DNA of 64,000 nt from Mercurialis annua (lineage: Eukaryota; Streptophyta; Magnoliopsida; Malpighiales; Euphorbiaceae). The position numbers and the translations under genes are program-made. Within the stretch, counting starts at the first letter, position 1. Each line of letters opens with the position of its first letter. The notes beneath the pieces are model-generated. The model was given only the letters and a program-made list of their open reading frames with translations. It was not told the origin of the DNA and ran no database searches. Positions 1 through 11,375 of this stretch are shown here, piece by piece. The stretch is from the NCBI RefSeq assembly GCF_937616625.2, contig NC_065571.1:4218501-4282500 (forward strand), written 5' to 3'.

Positions 1-290
1 TTTATGTTTTATAATAGGATTCTTCTAGATACCTATTCTAATTAGGACTATTTTAGATTATCTATTATAATCAGGAAATGATTCTTCTCTATTTAAAGAG
101 ATGGAATTTGGAATAAGAAATCAATCAATAATTTCAATTAAAGTTTCAAAAGAGAAGTCTCTTTTTCATTAATAATAGGTCGCTCGAAGAAAGGAGGAAA
201 CAAAGGAAACCTAGTAGATTTCTCGGCGAACCGACCCGTGATGAGATCCTATTCGCAGGACCATAACAGGAGGCGCATTTCATTTTTTCT
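1..290 (+). mobile_element. LTR-like retroelement fragment (tentative)
   Basis: This AT-rich stretch lies in the importin-9 intron that runs off the left edge. It has the look of a plant LTR: a TATA-like CTATTTAAAGAG near position 97, then a leader-like AATAAGAAATCAATCAATAA, and a more GC-balanced tail around 180 to 265. Neither a second LTR, a primer-binding site nor a target duplication can be seen, because the left end is outside the window. It could equally be unrelated intron sequence. This is inference from composition only. Confidence 0.3.
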
Positions 291-3200
291 TAGCTCGGAA
301 AAAGTCCAAAATACCACAACTAAATCCAGAGAGAATGTAAATCAGCAATGTTTATCAACTGATGCATAGATGGCATATAATTTAAAGAAATTAAGCATCT
401 GATGTGTATGTCAGTATGTGAATGGACCATATGTAATTATACAGTAGACATAATCGCATCTTTAAGCAAAAGCCAATATATCAAAGAAAATGAAATTGAT
501 GGGAAAAAGTTGAAGATGGTATAACAACTTCAGCATCCCAAAATGTAATAAATCACAGAATTTAGAACCACAAACAGTGTTTTTTATGCTCTCCTACAGT
601 GATAAGCAGAAGACGAAATAACTGAGAATTATGAAGGTAGTCTAAGGATCAATACATACTTGAGGCCATGACTCCAAACCAGGATGAATAAACTTTGATA
701 GAAGTCCAGCTAATGATGAAACCATGTATGGAATATGATCTGCAACATTTTCATCACCAGCCTCCACCATGGAGCTGAGAAGTTGAAATAAGATTGATGT
801 CTCTTCCTCCTCCATATCTATCCTACTAATCACAACTTGAAGAAGAGGAAGCCACTTAGGTGGTAGATATTCATTCTGAAAAAGAAAAAAAAGTATACAT
901 TGAAGCTAAGAAACCAGAACCAAAACTTGGATTCTACAGCACAACTAAAAGGTCTAGCTGGAGACCTACTTCAAGAAGCTCCGAAATTGCCCCAGCCGCA
1001 GATACACGAACAGGATGGCAAGGAATATTTTCGTTATCTGGCATTGCTAGAGCCTTCAGCAATGAGGTATATATATCTTCTTTCATCTCCTGCAAAGAAG
1101 GAAAAAGTTTCATAGAGGGTTGAGCCAAGAACATAAAAAATAAATGAGCTAATCTCAAATTATTCTTAACGCCTCAGCTCGTTGGCATCAGCTGCATGAA
1201 ACTGTATCATCTGAACCAACCCAGTTGATAAATATATATCTCTTTAATGATAAAAAGAAATATTGACATATCAACAGATTTATAAGCAAAAATGGGACAC
1301 CAAGCAAATGCTCAGGTATTTTTTTTTGCTTCAACAAAGGGAATGACATGATAAAGAAATTGCCTCACCTCTGGCAGACAGGAAGCTAGCTCTCCAATAA
1401 TCCAGTTTACAGCAGCAACAAGATATGGTGAAGTTAAGGGCACTGTATACAATGGAAGCAACCGAGAGCGAACCAGAGGAATTACATATCCAGGTTTTTG
1501 CTCTTTTAGGAACTGTAATCAAATGGCATAAGCAGGAAACTTAATTACAGATTCTTATAAACAGAGGTTTCACAAATGACTGAATAAATGGGAGCAATTC
1601 CTTACATCTTGCAGGCCACCATATGCCATTAGAACCCCAAAATAGCTGTCATTTTCAATACAACAACAAGAATGAGAACAGGTATTAGTTTGAAGAGAAG
1701 AAAGAAAACTAAGCAAAGATATCGACCGACTTTTAAAGATTGAAAATTTAGATGGTTAATGATTACTCATCGAGCCACCTAATAGTTATTTTTTTGAGTT
1801 GTGGGTTCAAGATGGTGTCCTTTTCTCTTCTCCATTCTTTCTAAATGTTTCATCAATTGAACTTCATATTATACCATTTTGGGAAGACAGAACATCTAAA
1901 TATTGCAATAAGAAATTACATCTATGAGAAACTGCCACGAACTTACTCATTTACAATTCCTTCTTTCAATGCATTCACATCAGAAGGGATGGGGTATTTG
2001 GACAAATATGGAAGGACCAACAGCTCCCCCATAAAATACCGCTGGTTATCTCTCTTGTTCTTTTCACCCTTCTTACGTTTAGAGGATGTGACTGAACCAT
2101 TCCAAGAGGTTGCTGTGGGAGGCCCCTGTAACATTAAAAGACAACCTAAGCTATCATTCCACTGGCAAAACTGAACAATGTGTGGACGGTATAAAGTACA
2201 AACCCTTGACATTGAAATAACACCAAGCAGGTTTATTGCACTCTTTCTAGCTGTGAACAGATCCTCCCTCCACCCAGAAATTTCTTCCTATAAATACAAA
2301 GTGATCATATAGTAATAACAACAAAGTGGTAAAAGGATCCTTTAGGTAATAATTAGCCGACATACAAGTTCTGACGGAAGATTCTTTCGTATGAACTCTT
2401 CAGAATCTTCTTCCCATTCTGAAATATCCTACTTGTAAGCACCACAATGAAAAATAGATAATAGAAATAAGTCAACCAAATCTGTAATCACCATGAACAG
2501 AACTTTTTAAAAATAAGTTTAATCTAAGAAATCACACCTTTCCATTCAGGACTAGCGCTGGGAAGATTGCAGAGTCCAACAAAGACGAGAAATGGGGTGA
2601 AACCAATCTCCATCCCTGTTCCCAGTAAACTAATCTTAGACAGAGACTAGTATTTTAACCAGGAACACCCACTGGTTTACATGCTGAAGAGAAAGCACTT
2701 GACTTCCATCAACTAAATTTGCAAATGCAATGCATTGATTATCAAAAATTAAAACAGCATAACTAAAATTTACCGGGCCCGTCTCCAGAATATGGGAAAT
2801 TACATCAAAAGCCAGTGAAATAATCCTCTCCGACGGAAAATCAAGCTTCTGAACAGGAAATTACGGCTTCAAGTTAGCAGGTAAGTAAATCTGAGGCCAA
2901 AATTTTTGAAACAAAAATCATACAACATGAAAAATGCGATAAATGATACAACATGAAAAATACTGTCTTTGATAAAAAAAAAGGGCTAAACCCATGTAAA
3001 GGTCCTTGTACAATACCATTTTTATTCCGAAAGTCCTTGTACTATTTTTTCTTTTTCTAGTACCTCTACTTACCTAATTTTTGATTTTTATGTCCTTTTG
3101 TGTGACTGGAGAGAAAAAAATTGTAAAAACTAAAAAAAGAACTTGAAAATCAAAAATTAAGTAGAGGGACTATAAAAACAAAAAAATCGTACAAGGACTT

Positions 3201-5530
3201 CCTGAACAAAAATGATATAGTACAGGACCAAAAAAAATTATATATGAATATGTTTCTATGCATGTGTATTTCGTGCTTTTGTTTGTTATGTATTTTCATG
3301 TCAAAAAGCTTCAAATGAAGTTTGTTAATGCTATTAATTTGGAACTGGAACTCCAAGCATATAAAATTAGAAAGCTTTAAGAAAGAAAGAAAAATATACA
3401 CTGATATTTGTGCTATTTTTTACAATCCTCAGAGCACAGTTAATGATGTCTGGCATTAACCTGCAAGTAAAAAAATACATGTAAATACTTCAGGTTTGCT
3501 CTTTATTTTCTTTTAGAAAAATAGGACTCTAGATTACTTGTCAGAATATTTGCGATGTCTGGTAACTAGAGCAGAAAATATGAGCAAACTCCTTTTTCCA
3601 GTCTTTAGTCTTAGCAGGTGGCCATCTTCTGGAGTAACACCACAATCAAAGCTCAAGGAATCAAGAAGCCCGGTCAAATTCCGGCAAAATGAGGGTACAG
3701 AATGTACTAATGCAGATGGCATATGTGACCTAACCTATAAATAAATTAAGGAAGTGCAAAACATTATAAGAGCTATAATGCAAGAGGACATCATAAGCAA
3801 TTTAAGTTTACTGTGTAAGAACTTGAAGAAGCTAATCAATCAATAAATGTTATGAATTCTATGGCAGCCAGCTACAAATTTGCCTAGCAGTAACTTGACA
3901 CATCAGATAAGTCACGCCAATGGGGATGTCCATGCATTATCATTTCATTCTTACATTATGAGAGAAATTTTTAGAAACCATATAGACAATAATAAGAATG
4001 GTGTTCATACAAAAAGCTTCCAGTAAAAGACACGGCAGCTGTCAGGCTATGGAATATATTTGGGAAGAAAACATGAAAGTTGAAACATGCTACATTTTTG
4101 CGTCAAAACTATATAAATGTTTAGATAATATTTGAACACTGAACTACAAGTTGTCATTTAATATGGAAGATAGATATTACATAAAATACCATGAAATTCA
4201 GCAGACTATACAGTGCCATGAAACCTTTCTGAACTTCATTGTTCTTACACTTGCACTATTGAACATCTTTTATAGAAGCTATAAATGCATCAAATTGAAG
4301 TCGTAAAAAAATTCTCAACAGTTTGATAATTGATACTAATGACATTTTTAATTAAAAATAAATGTTCTATAGAAATAAGTACTGGCTCATGAATTGTCGA
4401 CTTCATTAAAGTTCTTTCGAGCAACAAAAAGAAACTCACAGTTAAGTGTGTGCATTTGCATATAAGAAGCAGGCTCTTTTCCAGTTCCAGCTCCATGCTA
4501 CTGATGCTAGATAATGCCTGTTTCATGTACCACATAGCCCGTCAGTACAGAATCCTGAACAATATGGATTGACAATAAAGAAGCTATAGAACACAACCTT
4601 TTCAACGAGGCGAGGGAATACAGATAAGATGGGCACAAGAATCTCTTTGGTGATTAGCTCTAACTGCGGCGGCACTGGCTCCTTAGCAACCTTGGGGTTC
4701 AGAAAATACTGCAAAATAGCAAACATAAATTACTCATAGACCAGAGGGAAACCAATCTTAGTCACTAGATTCTATCAATCAATAAACTTGCACAATAAGT
4801 ACCTGGAAAGGTCTGACCAGAGCACAAAGAACTGTGAGCGCATTAATAGTATTCCACTGACTACTTGCATTATCGTTAATAAGATTACTATTACTAATAG
4901 CAGATTGCAAATCAGGTACAAGTTCAGGCCAAAAATCGTTCTCAACAAACTCAGCGACAACAATGATTCGAAACTGCAAACAAGTAAACATTATGCTTCC
5001 ATAAATAACGAATTAACAGCAACCTAAATACAAAAGGAGCAGAAATGGAAATGTCGATAACTAATGTGTAATACCACTTCAACTAAGACTTTTAGAACTG
5101 AAGCTTCCACTTGAAGTAAAGTTCTCAAAAGCTGCTCCTTAAACTCTTTACTAACTTTTGAATTAGGATCATCCTTATTGATGCTTCTTCTAGTGAAATT
5201 CTTAAAATATGTAGCAGCACCGATTCTTTGACCTTGATCTTGACCTCCTAATTAAGTTCAAATCCAATGAATTAAAACAATTAATTGAAATAAACTTTGA
5301 TCATTAGGATCTCTTATACCTTATAAACAAAAAAGCATGCTACAACACAAAGAAGATATAGTGAGTTCAATAACGAACTCAGGGGTTGAATTACCTGAGG
5401 CAACTGAGAGGAGGGAGTAGGGGAAGTGAGGGAGGAGAGAGAGGCGATCTAGCGCTTCAGTAGCCGTGCGAACGACGTTGACATCGGGATTGAACGAGTC
5501 GTTTATCAGCTGAGCAATTTGAACCTCCAT
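1..5530 (-). CDS. IPO9: Importin-9 (importin-beta family nuclear import receptor), 5' part
   Basis: Karyopherin that binds cargo and RanGTP and carries proteins such as histones and ribosomal proteins into the nucleus. I recognise the plant importin-9 N-terminus (MEVQIAQLINDS) and later segments; the protein is all HEAT/ARM helices. Coding exons, in order on the minus strand: 5530-5395, 5247-5075, 4973-4803, 4708-4598, 4517-4440, 3734-3538, 3460-3400, 2848-2774, 2615-2538, 2428-2366, 2287-2204, 2125-1947, 1645-1606, 1512-1369, 1089-970, 875-660. These join in frame into 642 codons of a family length of about 1000 to 1050. Positions 1-659 are intron, and the last third lies beyond the left edge. 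The exon at 4517 starts at the GCATTATC acceptor, since the earlier AG at 4538 would add an in-frame stop. The start is the only ATG upstream of the conserved first helix. Confidence 0.9.
2983..3229. mobile_element. Foldback MITE-like element in an importin-9 intron
   Basis: The two arms are inverted repeats over about 95 bases. The left arm reads GGTCCTTGTACAATACCAT onward and the reverse complement of the right arm reads GGTCCTGTACTATATCAT onward; both then share AGTCCTTGTAC and CTCTACTTA blocks. The ends are flanked by A-runs (nine A on the left, eight on the right), which could be a target duplication but are too simple to prove it. It lies in the intron between exons 3460-3400 and 2848-2774. 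There is no coding capacity. Confidence 0.6.
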
Positions 5531-5577
5531 TTTTGTTTTTTTGTGGTGGTTGCTCCGCTGCTTTTTTTGGCTTGTGA

Positions 5578-5586
5578 AAACCCTAA
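5578..5586 (+). promoter_or_regulatory. Telo-box in the importin-9 leader
   Basis: An exact AAACCCTAA lies 48 bases upstream of the importin-9 start codon. Telo-boxes near plant transcription starts are known to mark genes of growing cells (translation, import and cell-cycle functions). The motif is seen; its use here is inferred. Confidence 0.45.
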
Positions 5587-5706
5587 TCTAACTCTGAGAG
5601 AGAAGAAAAGAGGGAAAAAATGTGAAAATCTATTGCGCGGGAAAAAGTAACAGTCGGTGACAGTAATCGTTGATGGACCTGAGCTGTACAAGAGTTTAAA
5701 ATGAAG

Positions 5707-5714
5707 AAAAAAAA
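5707..5714 (-). terminator. RNA polymerase III terminator of tRNA-Ala
   Basis: The minus strand carries eight T residues beginning five bases after the discriminator base of the tRNA. This is the usual Pol III stop signal. Confidence 0.8.
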
Positions 5715-5719
5715 GAGTT

Positions 5720-5792
5720 TGGAGATGCGGGGGATCGAACCCCGTGCCTCTCGCATGCAAAGCGAGCGCTCTACCATTTGAGCTACATCCCC
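5720..5792 (-). tRNA. tRNA-Ala (anticodon UGC)
   Basis: A 73-base cloverleaf reads on the minus strand. The acceptor 5' strand GGGGATG pairs with CATCTCC (one G-T pair) and the discriminator base is A. The D-loop region is TAGCTCAAATGGTAGAGC, the anticodon arm CTCGCTTTGCATGCGAG has loop TTTGCAT with anticodon TGC, and the T arm GGGGTTCGATCCCC is perfect. These provide internal A and B boxes for RNA polymerase III. An eight-T run lies just downstream (plus 5707-5714), and CCA is not encoded. It sits between the divergent importin-9 and PER1 genes. The overlapping 99-residue minus-strand reading frame is an artefact. Confidence 0.97.
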
Positions 5793-5921
5793 AACGTGGA
5801 AACATAATTTAAATGAATAAATATATTTATGTTATTTGGCATTTGCTAAACATTATAGCCTACTTTGCCTGTTTGAGTGTTTGGTATATCATACGACGTC
5901 GTAGCGATATTGCTGATTGTG

Positions 5922-5928
5922 CACGTGG
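5922..5928 (+). promoter_or_regulatory. ABRE-like G-box upstream of PER1
   Basis: CACGTGG lies about 170 bases upstream of the PER1 start codon, a match to the core bound by ABI5/AREB bZIP factors. A second ACGT palindrome (ACGACGTCGT) lies near 5893. Plant 1-Cys peroxiredoxins are ABA- and seed-regulated, so the site is plausible. Confidence 0.5.
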
Positions 5929-6010
5929 AAACCAAGACAGAGGCGACTACCAAAGTGCACGAATACGCAACTGCCTTAATCCTTAGCCACGATACTTGCC
6001 ACGTTCTCTT

Positions 6011-6016
6011 CATGCA
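6011..6016 (+). promoter_or_regulatory. RY (Sph) motif upstream of PER1
   Basis: CATGCA, the seed-specific element bound by B3 factors such as ABI3 and FUS3, lies 85 bases upstream of the PER1 ATG, close to the TATA box. With the upstream G-box it forms the usual pair of seed maturation promoters. Confidence 0.5.
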
Positions 6017-6028
6017 AAGACCGTTCCA

Positions 6029-6035
6029 TATATAA
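6029..6035 (+). promoter_or_regulatory. TATA box of PER1
   Basis: TATATAA lies 61 bases upstream of the start codon, at a distance that leaves a short leader. No other gene start on this strand is near. Confidence 0.55.
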
Positions 6036-6095
6036 TTCCTTCTATTTATTCCTCTTTCTGATAATTCGATTTCAGAAATTCACAGCCAGTTGAAA

Positions 6096-7005
6096 ATGCC
6101 AGGCCTTACTCTTGGTGATACGATCCCAAATCTTGAAGTTCAAACCACTCATGGAGTCTTCAAGCTCCATGATCACATAGATACCTGGACCATTCTTTTC
6201 TCCCACCCAGGTTAATAACATCATTAATCTGTCATGTATTTTCTTGTTCGAATTTGACAGTCTTGATCATGAACTGCTTTTGATTACTGCAGGTGATTTC
6301 ACGCCAGTTTGTACCACTGAACTGGGAAAAATGGCTGCTTATGCTCAGCAATTCGCTGACAAAGGAGTGAAGTTGTTGGGTTTGTCCTGCGATGATGTTG
6401 CTTCTCATGCTGAGTGGATCAAGGACATTGAAGCATTCACTGTAATTACTTAAGCTTCTTTCTGTTTGGTTAATTTCCCTTTTAATCTGGTAATATATAT
6501 AGTTGATACACAAGATCATGATGTAATGCAGCCTGGAAGCAAGGTGACGTATCCGATTATTGCAGATCCTAACCGTCAGATCATTCATCAACTGAACATG
6601 GTGGATGCAGATGAGAAAGATCCCTCGGGGAACAATGTTCCGTCTCGAGCCCTGCATATCGTAGGTCCTGATAAGAAGGTAAATGCGTACATATTGTTGA
6701 TTAGTATGAAACCGAAGACCGCTGGTGGTAATTTTGATTATTGCATTTACTTGCAGATAAAGCTGAGCTTTCTGTATCCGGCAAGTACTGGCCGGAATAT
6801 GGATGAGGTGATGAGGGTGGTGGAATCTCTGCAGAGAGCATCAAAGCACAAAGTTGCAACTCCGGCCGACTGGAAACCAGGGGAGGCGGTGGTGATATCT
6901 CCTAGTGTCTCAAATGAAGAGGCGAAAAAGATGTTTCCTCAGGGTTTCAAAACGGCTGATCTTCCTTCCAAGAAAGATTACCTGCGTTTCGTTAATGTCG
7001 ATTAG
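6096..7005 (+). CDS. PER1: 1-Cys peroxiredoxin (seed/dormancy type)
   Basis: Thiol peroxidase of the Prx6 class. It reduces hydrogen peroxide and organic hydroperoxides; in plants it protects embryo and aleurone nuclei and cytosol during desiccation. Four exons, 6096-6210, 6293-6441, 6532-6678 and 6757-7005, encode 219 residues, the usual family length. The AhpC/TSA fold begins at residue 4 ([11 protein letters not shown]). The peroxidatic cysteine is Cys45 in DFTPVCTTE, and no resolving cysteine is placed as in 2-Cys enzymes. The C-terminal 1-cysPrx domain carries TPADWKPGE and ends [11 protein letters not shown]. The start is the first ATG after the TATA box. RY and ABRE motifs upstream suggest seed and ABA control. 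Confidence 0.96.
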
Positions 7006-7851
7006 AATATTCACCGTTTGGTTGTGGAGAATGCAAATTAATGTCTTAAATAGTTTCTTTAGTTTCTCATGGTGCTGGACACTGTGAATAGTCTTGCATG
7101 TCAAACTGGCTAATGTGGTGGTAGCTATGTTTTTCCCTAGTGACATAATTCTGTGTATAAATTCTGTATGCGCTATTAAATTACTGTTAGTTGTAATGTA
7201 ATTCTGCCTGCTTTGTTTTACTATGTATTAAAATCATTCAGAAGCTTTCTTAAAAACAAGTCTCGTAGGCAGCTAATTATGCACAGGATATTTACAATTC
7301 AGCAACCTTAGCTTGCGGATCCTGCTTTAACAGCAGAAGCAATTGGTCCCATGGCCATGACCAAGACCAAGACCATGGATTTTTGGTTCAACAAGATTAA
7401 TGGATTAAATATTTTTGTATTTTGATAACCATAAAATTATTGAACTCTAATTTAATTATTTAATTATGTTAACTGTTAAGGGGCATGATAATAAACTTTG
7501 TAGGTTGAAATTTGGCCAAATGGCCCTAGGTAACTCTGCATCTGTGATGAAGAGTGGCAGAGTGATGTGAAAAATGGAATCCCAAGCCATCTGGCCATCA
7601 GGCATCAGGCCACAATGTTTGAAAAGTGAGACCAACTTTTCAAACTGTGGTGGATCCCTCACTGCACTAGGCTCTCTTAGAACAGTCGAAAAGTCTTCAC
7701 AACACATTGGAGTAAATCTCGGCATTCTTTTGTAACAACCGATGCAAATCTCTGTCTTCCACTTCCACGGATTTCCCTTTTACTCTCACTAGTCCTCAAA
7801 ATTCAAAAACCTCTAGCTCTCTTTGAAAAATCTACTTAATTAGTGAAAAGA
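7006..7851. other. Intergenic region between PER1 and the WAK-like gene
   Basis: Holds the PER1 3' untranslated region and the promoter and leader of the next gene. A minus-strand open frame of 89 codons near 7456-7725 has no start context or recognisable family and is probably chance. I see no repeat or RNA gene here. Confidence 0.5.
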
Positions 7852-9260
7852 ATGCCCTCTCGGTTGCTACCATCACCATTTACCATACTCAATCTTACAC
7901 TCATATTATGTTCACTGCCATCTCTTGCTCTCGCTTCTTGCAGAGCCTCTTGCGGCACCATCAACATACACTACCCATTCGGTGTCGACGACGGCTGCGG
8001 AGCGCCGCAGTTTCGCGGGATGTTCAACTGCACCAGCAATGACTTGTTCTTCACAACACCTTCAGGTAGCTACAAAGTGCAGCGTATCGACTACGAAAAG
8101 AAAACAATGGAAATTTATGATCCTGCAATGTCTACATGCTCTATTCTCCAGCCTCACCATGACTTTGTGATGACAGAGGTGCAATCTTTCATAATCCCTC
8201 CGACTTCAGACACTGTGTTCGCTCTCTTAAATTGCTCGATAGACTCGCCGGTTCTTAACCACTACAAGAATCTCTGCTTCGATTTCTCCGGTCATTCTTG
8301 CGACGAGCTTTACGGCTCATGCAATGCGTTCAGAGTTTTTCATTTGCTCACCAATAGTTCGCCGCCGTGCTGTTTTACTGGCTATGATACTGTGAAGTAT
8401 ATGAGTATGAATATCTTGGACTGCACGCATTATACTACGGTGGTCAACACTGATAATCTGAAGGGTGTTGGTCCGTTGGATTGGGTATATGGGATTAAAT
8501 TGTCGTTTAACATGCCGGAAACTGGATGTGAACGGTGCTCGCAGTCTGGTGGTACGTGTGGATATGACACTGAAACGGAAGGAATGCTCTGTCTTTGCTC
8601 TGCTTCCAGTAATTCTACTAGAGAATGCGGTGAGTACTGAGTAGAGTTGCGCACCCAACAGAGCTACCCAAAAACTGAGTCGAAACGAATGAAAATAGTC
8701 GGTTTAATTTATTTATTATAAATTTTCACTTTTGGTTTGAAATGATATTTAATTTAAAAATATAAAGATAACTGAATTATATCATAATAATTGTGAAAAT
8801 AATAATTTTTTCTATGTTTAAATAGTTAAATTTAATATATTATAATTTAACTTGAATCTGAGTTTGCATTTTAAAATTAATATTTCGATAAATTTTTTTA
8901 TCTCTAATTTTTTAATATTATTCCGGTTAATTTGGAAATCCAAAATGATTAAGATTGGATTCAATTTAATTCTAATCTTATTTTATTCGGTTTTTATTTA
9001 TAAGAAACTTATCATTTTAATATTTTTACTATTGAATCGAACTGATCGATGTTTTTTTTTTTACATAGCAGCTTAGTTTTTAATGGCTAATGACAGTATG
9101 TATATTTTCTTAGATAGCAGCTTAATTTATAATGTCTAATCGTCATATTTTGTTTCATATTTCAGCTTCAGGAAGTATCACTGCTGGTATTGAAAGCAAC
9201 CATCTTACCTGGAGGTTTTTCAATGCATTGGTTGGTGTTTTGTGTGTACTCAGTTTGTAA
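7852..9260 (+). CDS. Secreted WAK-like galacturonan-binding (GUB_WAK) protein without kinase
   Basis: Two exons, 7852-8629 and 9166-9260, give 290 residues. Residues 1-27 form a signal peptide. The cysteine-rich GUB_WAK_bind domain follows at once (CRASCGTINIHYPFG, then CGAPQF and FNCTSN), and a second WAK-associated cysteine block ends with GGTCGYD, LCLCS and RECAS. Several N-glycosylation sites are visible. The second exon adds SGSITAG and a hydrophobic tail (FFNALVGVLCVLSL), as expected for a membrane-anchored or GPI-type end. Wall-associated kinases bind pectin through this domain, but no kinase follows, so this is an apoplastic pectin-binding protein by inference. The ATG at 7852 is used; the frame is open upstream but has no earlier ATG. 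Confidence 0.85.
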
Positions 9261-9405
9261 CTGTGTTCATGACTGGATTTTCACATGGGACAAGCTTATT
9301 TTTATTTTAACTCCCAATTTTAACTTAAAGTTGGAAAAAAAGTGCAATTTGTTTGGTTATTCCATTAAATGTTTTTATTGCAATTTGGCTCATCCATTGT
9401 GATAT
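9261..9405. other. 3' flank of the WAK-like gene
   Basis: AT-rich sequence after the stop codon, probably 3' untranslated region. No conserved coding signal is seen. Confidence 0.4.
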
Positions 9406-10190
9406 TTTTAGGTCTTATTTGGTTCACAATTATACACTTTTCAGAGAGTTGATTAACAAGGTTAGTTTGCAGAAGATAGATATTTACTTTGGTTTTGGAA
9501 AGTTAGTACATTTTATTTTAATTAATTAAGATTTAAATAAAATATTATTTCTAAAAAACAAATTAAATTAATTAGATTTAGAGATATATTTGTATTTTGT
9601 ATCAATTTAAGTAGTAAAGTAGAAATTAAAAAAGTCATTTTTCTAAGTAAATGAAAGTGAAGCCCTTAATTTTCTAGAAAGCATAATGAAAAAAATAAAC
9701 CAGGCAAAGAATAAATGATATTTTTCAAAAAGTTATTTTTTAGGGTTCATTTGATTCAAAACTATACAGTTTTCGGGAAGTATACTTCCCGGGAAGTTAA
9801 TCACTGAGGAAGTTAATGTGGAGAAAGTTAATATTTGTATTGTTTGGTTCACTTAATAACTTATCGGAAAGTTATATTTTATTTTAAATTAATTAAAATT
9901 TAAAGACAATATTACCCTCGATAATTAAATTGGCTAATTAAATGTAGAAATATAATAGTATTTTAATTAATTTAACTAGGGAAGATGAACTTACCTAGAT
10001 TTTGCTAGGGAAGTCATTTCCCTATTCAAAGGGAAGTCAACCCCTTAATTTTTCGGAAAGTGGATTGGCAAAAGTGAATCAAGTGAGAAAAAAATGCTAT
10101 TTTCCGGAAAGTTAAACTTCCTTAGTGAACTTATCCCCAACCAAGTGAGGCATTAATAAATTTATCCCCAAATAAGTGAGGTGTTATTCT
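9406..10190. repeat. Two diverged direct copies of an unknown AT-rich repeat
   Basis: Copy A (about 9406-9740) and copy B (about 9741-10135) run in the same direction. Both begin with a GGTTCA block followed by ACTATACA/ATTATACA and TTTTC. Both continue through a GGAAAGTTA block, a long AATTAATTAA block and CCCTTAATTTT, and end near a TTTTC plus AAAGTTA block. The ends of copy B also look inverted (TTCGGGAAGT near the left, TTTCCGGAAAG near the right). A short duplicated phrase (TTATCCCCAA, then AAGTGAGG) follows at 10133-10180. There is no coding potential. The family is unknown. Confidence 0.5.
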
Positions 10191-10993
10191 AATGTGACTA
10201 TAATTAAAGTTGTTTGATGAATTTGTGAGTCTAAATCAATATAAAAATGTGTTAAAATGTAGGGTTCTACTATTTATATTTGATATATTTTATTGTAATG
10301 TTCACTTTTGCAAAATAAAATAAACGCTCTTTGTTTATGATAGAGACTACATTGATCCAACCATAAAATTATTATTTTAAAAAAAATGTGACCTCAAATA
10401 GAGTAAGCATATTTTATTTTTTTGATGAATAAGCATAAATTTATATGAAGATACCTTTAACAATCTGATTCGTTTTCAGACTCAACATCATATACAAAAT
10501 ATGGGATCGTCAAGCGAAATTTGAAATAATGCTTAACAGTCAATTGGCTGCAAAGCATGTTATTAGTAGGACAATTCAAGTTAGACTACGGTGATGATCG
10601 CCAACAAAGATGGTAGTACTGTTGGGAAAAATTACAAATTAGGATGTATATTTAAAACTTCTACGAGGAAGAATACAGGAATGTTTTCCATAGCAAATAT
10701 TTTAAATTTTGTTAGAATCTGTACCATAGATATGGATGCATCAAGAAAAAATAGAATGAATTTACACTGTAAAAATGATGGACGATAACGAGTTTGATGT
10801 ATATCATCCTATATTTTGAAAACATAAAAGTTGTCAAGTATAATGATTCTAAAGACAAATATGATGGGATAACATTGATTAATATCTATGTAACTTTTTA
10901 TATTTCTTTAACGACATCCAAAAATTTAAATTTGTCGGGACAATAGTGTTTAAGGAATATGCGAGGGGAGAACACATATATATGTTTAGAACA
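10191..10993. other. Gene-free AT-rich stretch
   Basis: No supported gene. A 65-codon open frame at 10591-10788 lacks any recognisable motif and probably reflects chance. No repeats were clear. Confidence 0.4.
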
Positions 10994-11342
10994 AAGGGTC
11001 AATCCGACTTTTAAATTTGTGTCTCGAGATCAAATAAATATATTTTAATTTTTTTGGGTCAATTAGAGTCCTGAATTTATGCTTTCAGGGTCAAATAGGT
11101 CATTTTAAAATTTCAATCAATTAGATCATCAAACTATTTTAATTTATATCAAATAATTTAAAAATGTATACCTCAAACGCTGATGTGTTTGACCCCGAGA
11201 CACAAATTTGAGAAAATAGTTGACTAAAGTGATATATTTGACTCAAAATAGAAGTTTGAGGATCTAATTAATCCAAAAAAATTAAAATATACTTATTTGA
11301 CCTCAAAATTCAAGTTTGAGAGGCATATCGATTCTTTGTTCT
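10994..11342. mobile_element. Foldback (MITE-like) element 1 of a side-by-side pair
   Basis: Terminal inverted repeats of about 75 bases. The left begins ACAAAGGGTCAATCCGACTT and the reverse complement of the right begins ACAAAGAATCGATATGCCTC; both then read a TATATTTTAATTTTTTTGG block. A second copy of the subterminal phrase AAATTTGTGTCTCG lies inverted at about 11195-11210, so the element looks partly rearranged. No coding capacity. Target duplications could not be settled. Confidence 0.6.
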
Positions 11343-11375
11343 ATTTTTTTGAAAGGTGTTCTATTTTTTTTAAAG

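Noticed and set aside
4518..4538. Earlier acceptor for importin-9 exon 5
   Set aside because: It would place an in-frame TGA before the conserved segment; the AG next to GCATTATC keeps the frame.
5506..5805. 99-codon minus-strand frame
   Set aside because: It overlaps the tRNA-Ala and the importin-9 leader and reads through tRNA sequence.
6232..6657. 141-codon minus-strand frame
   Set aside because: Antisense shadow of PER1 exons 2 and 3.
10591..10788. 65-codon plus-strand frame
   Set aside because: No motif, no homology recognised, no promoter context.
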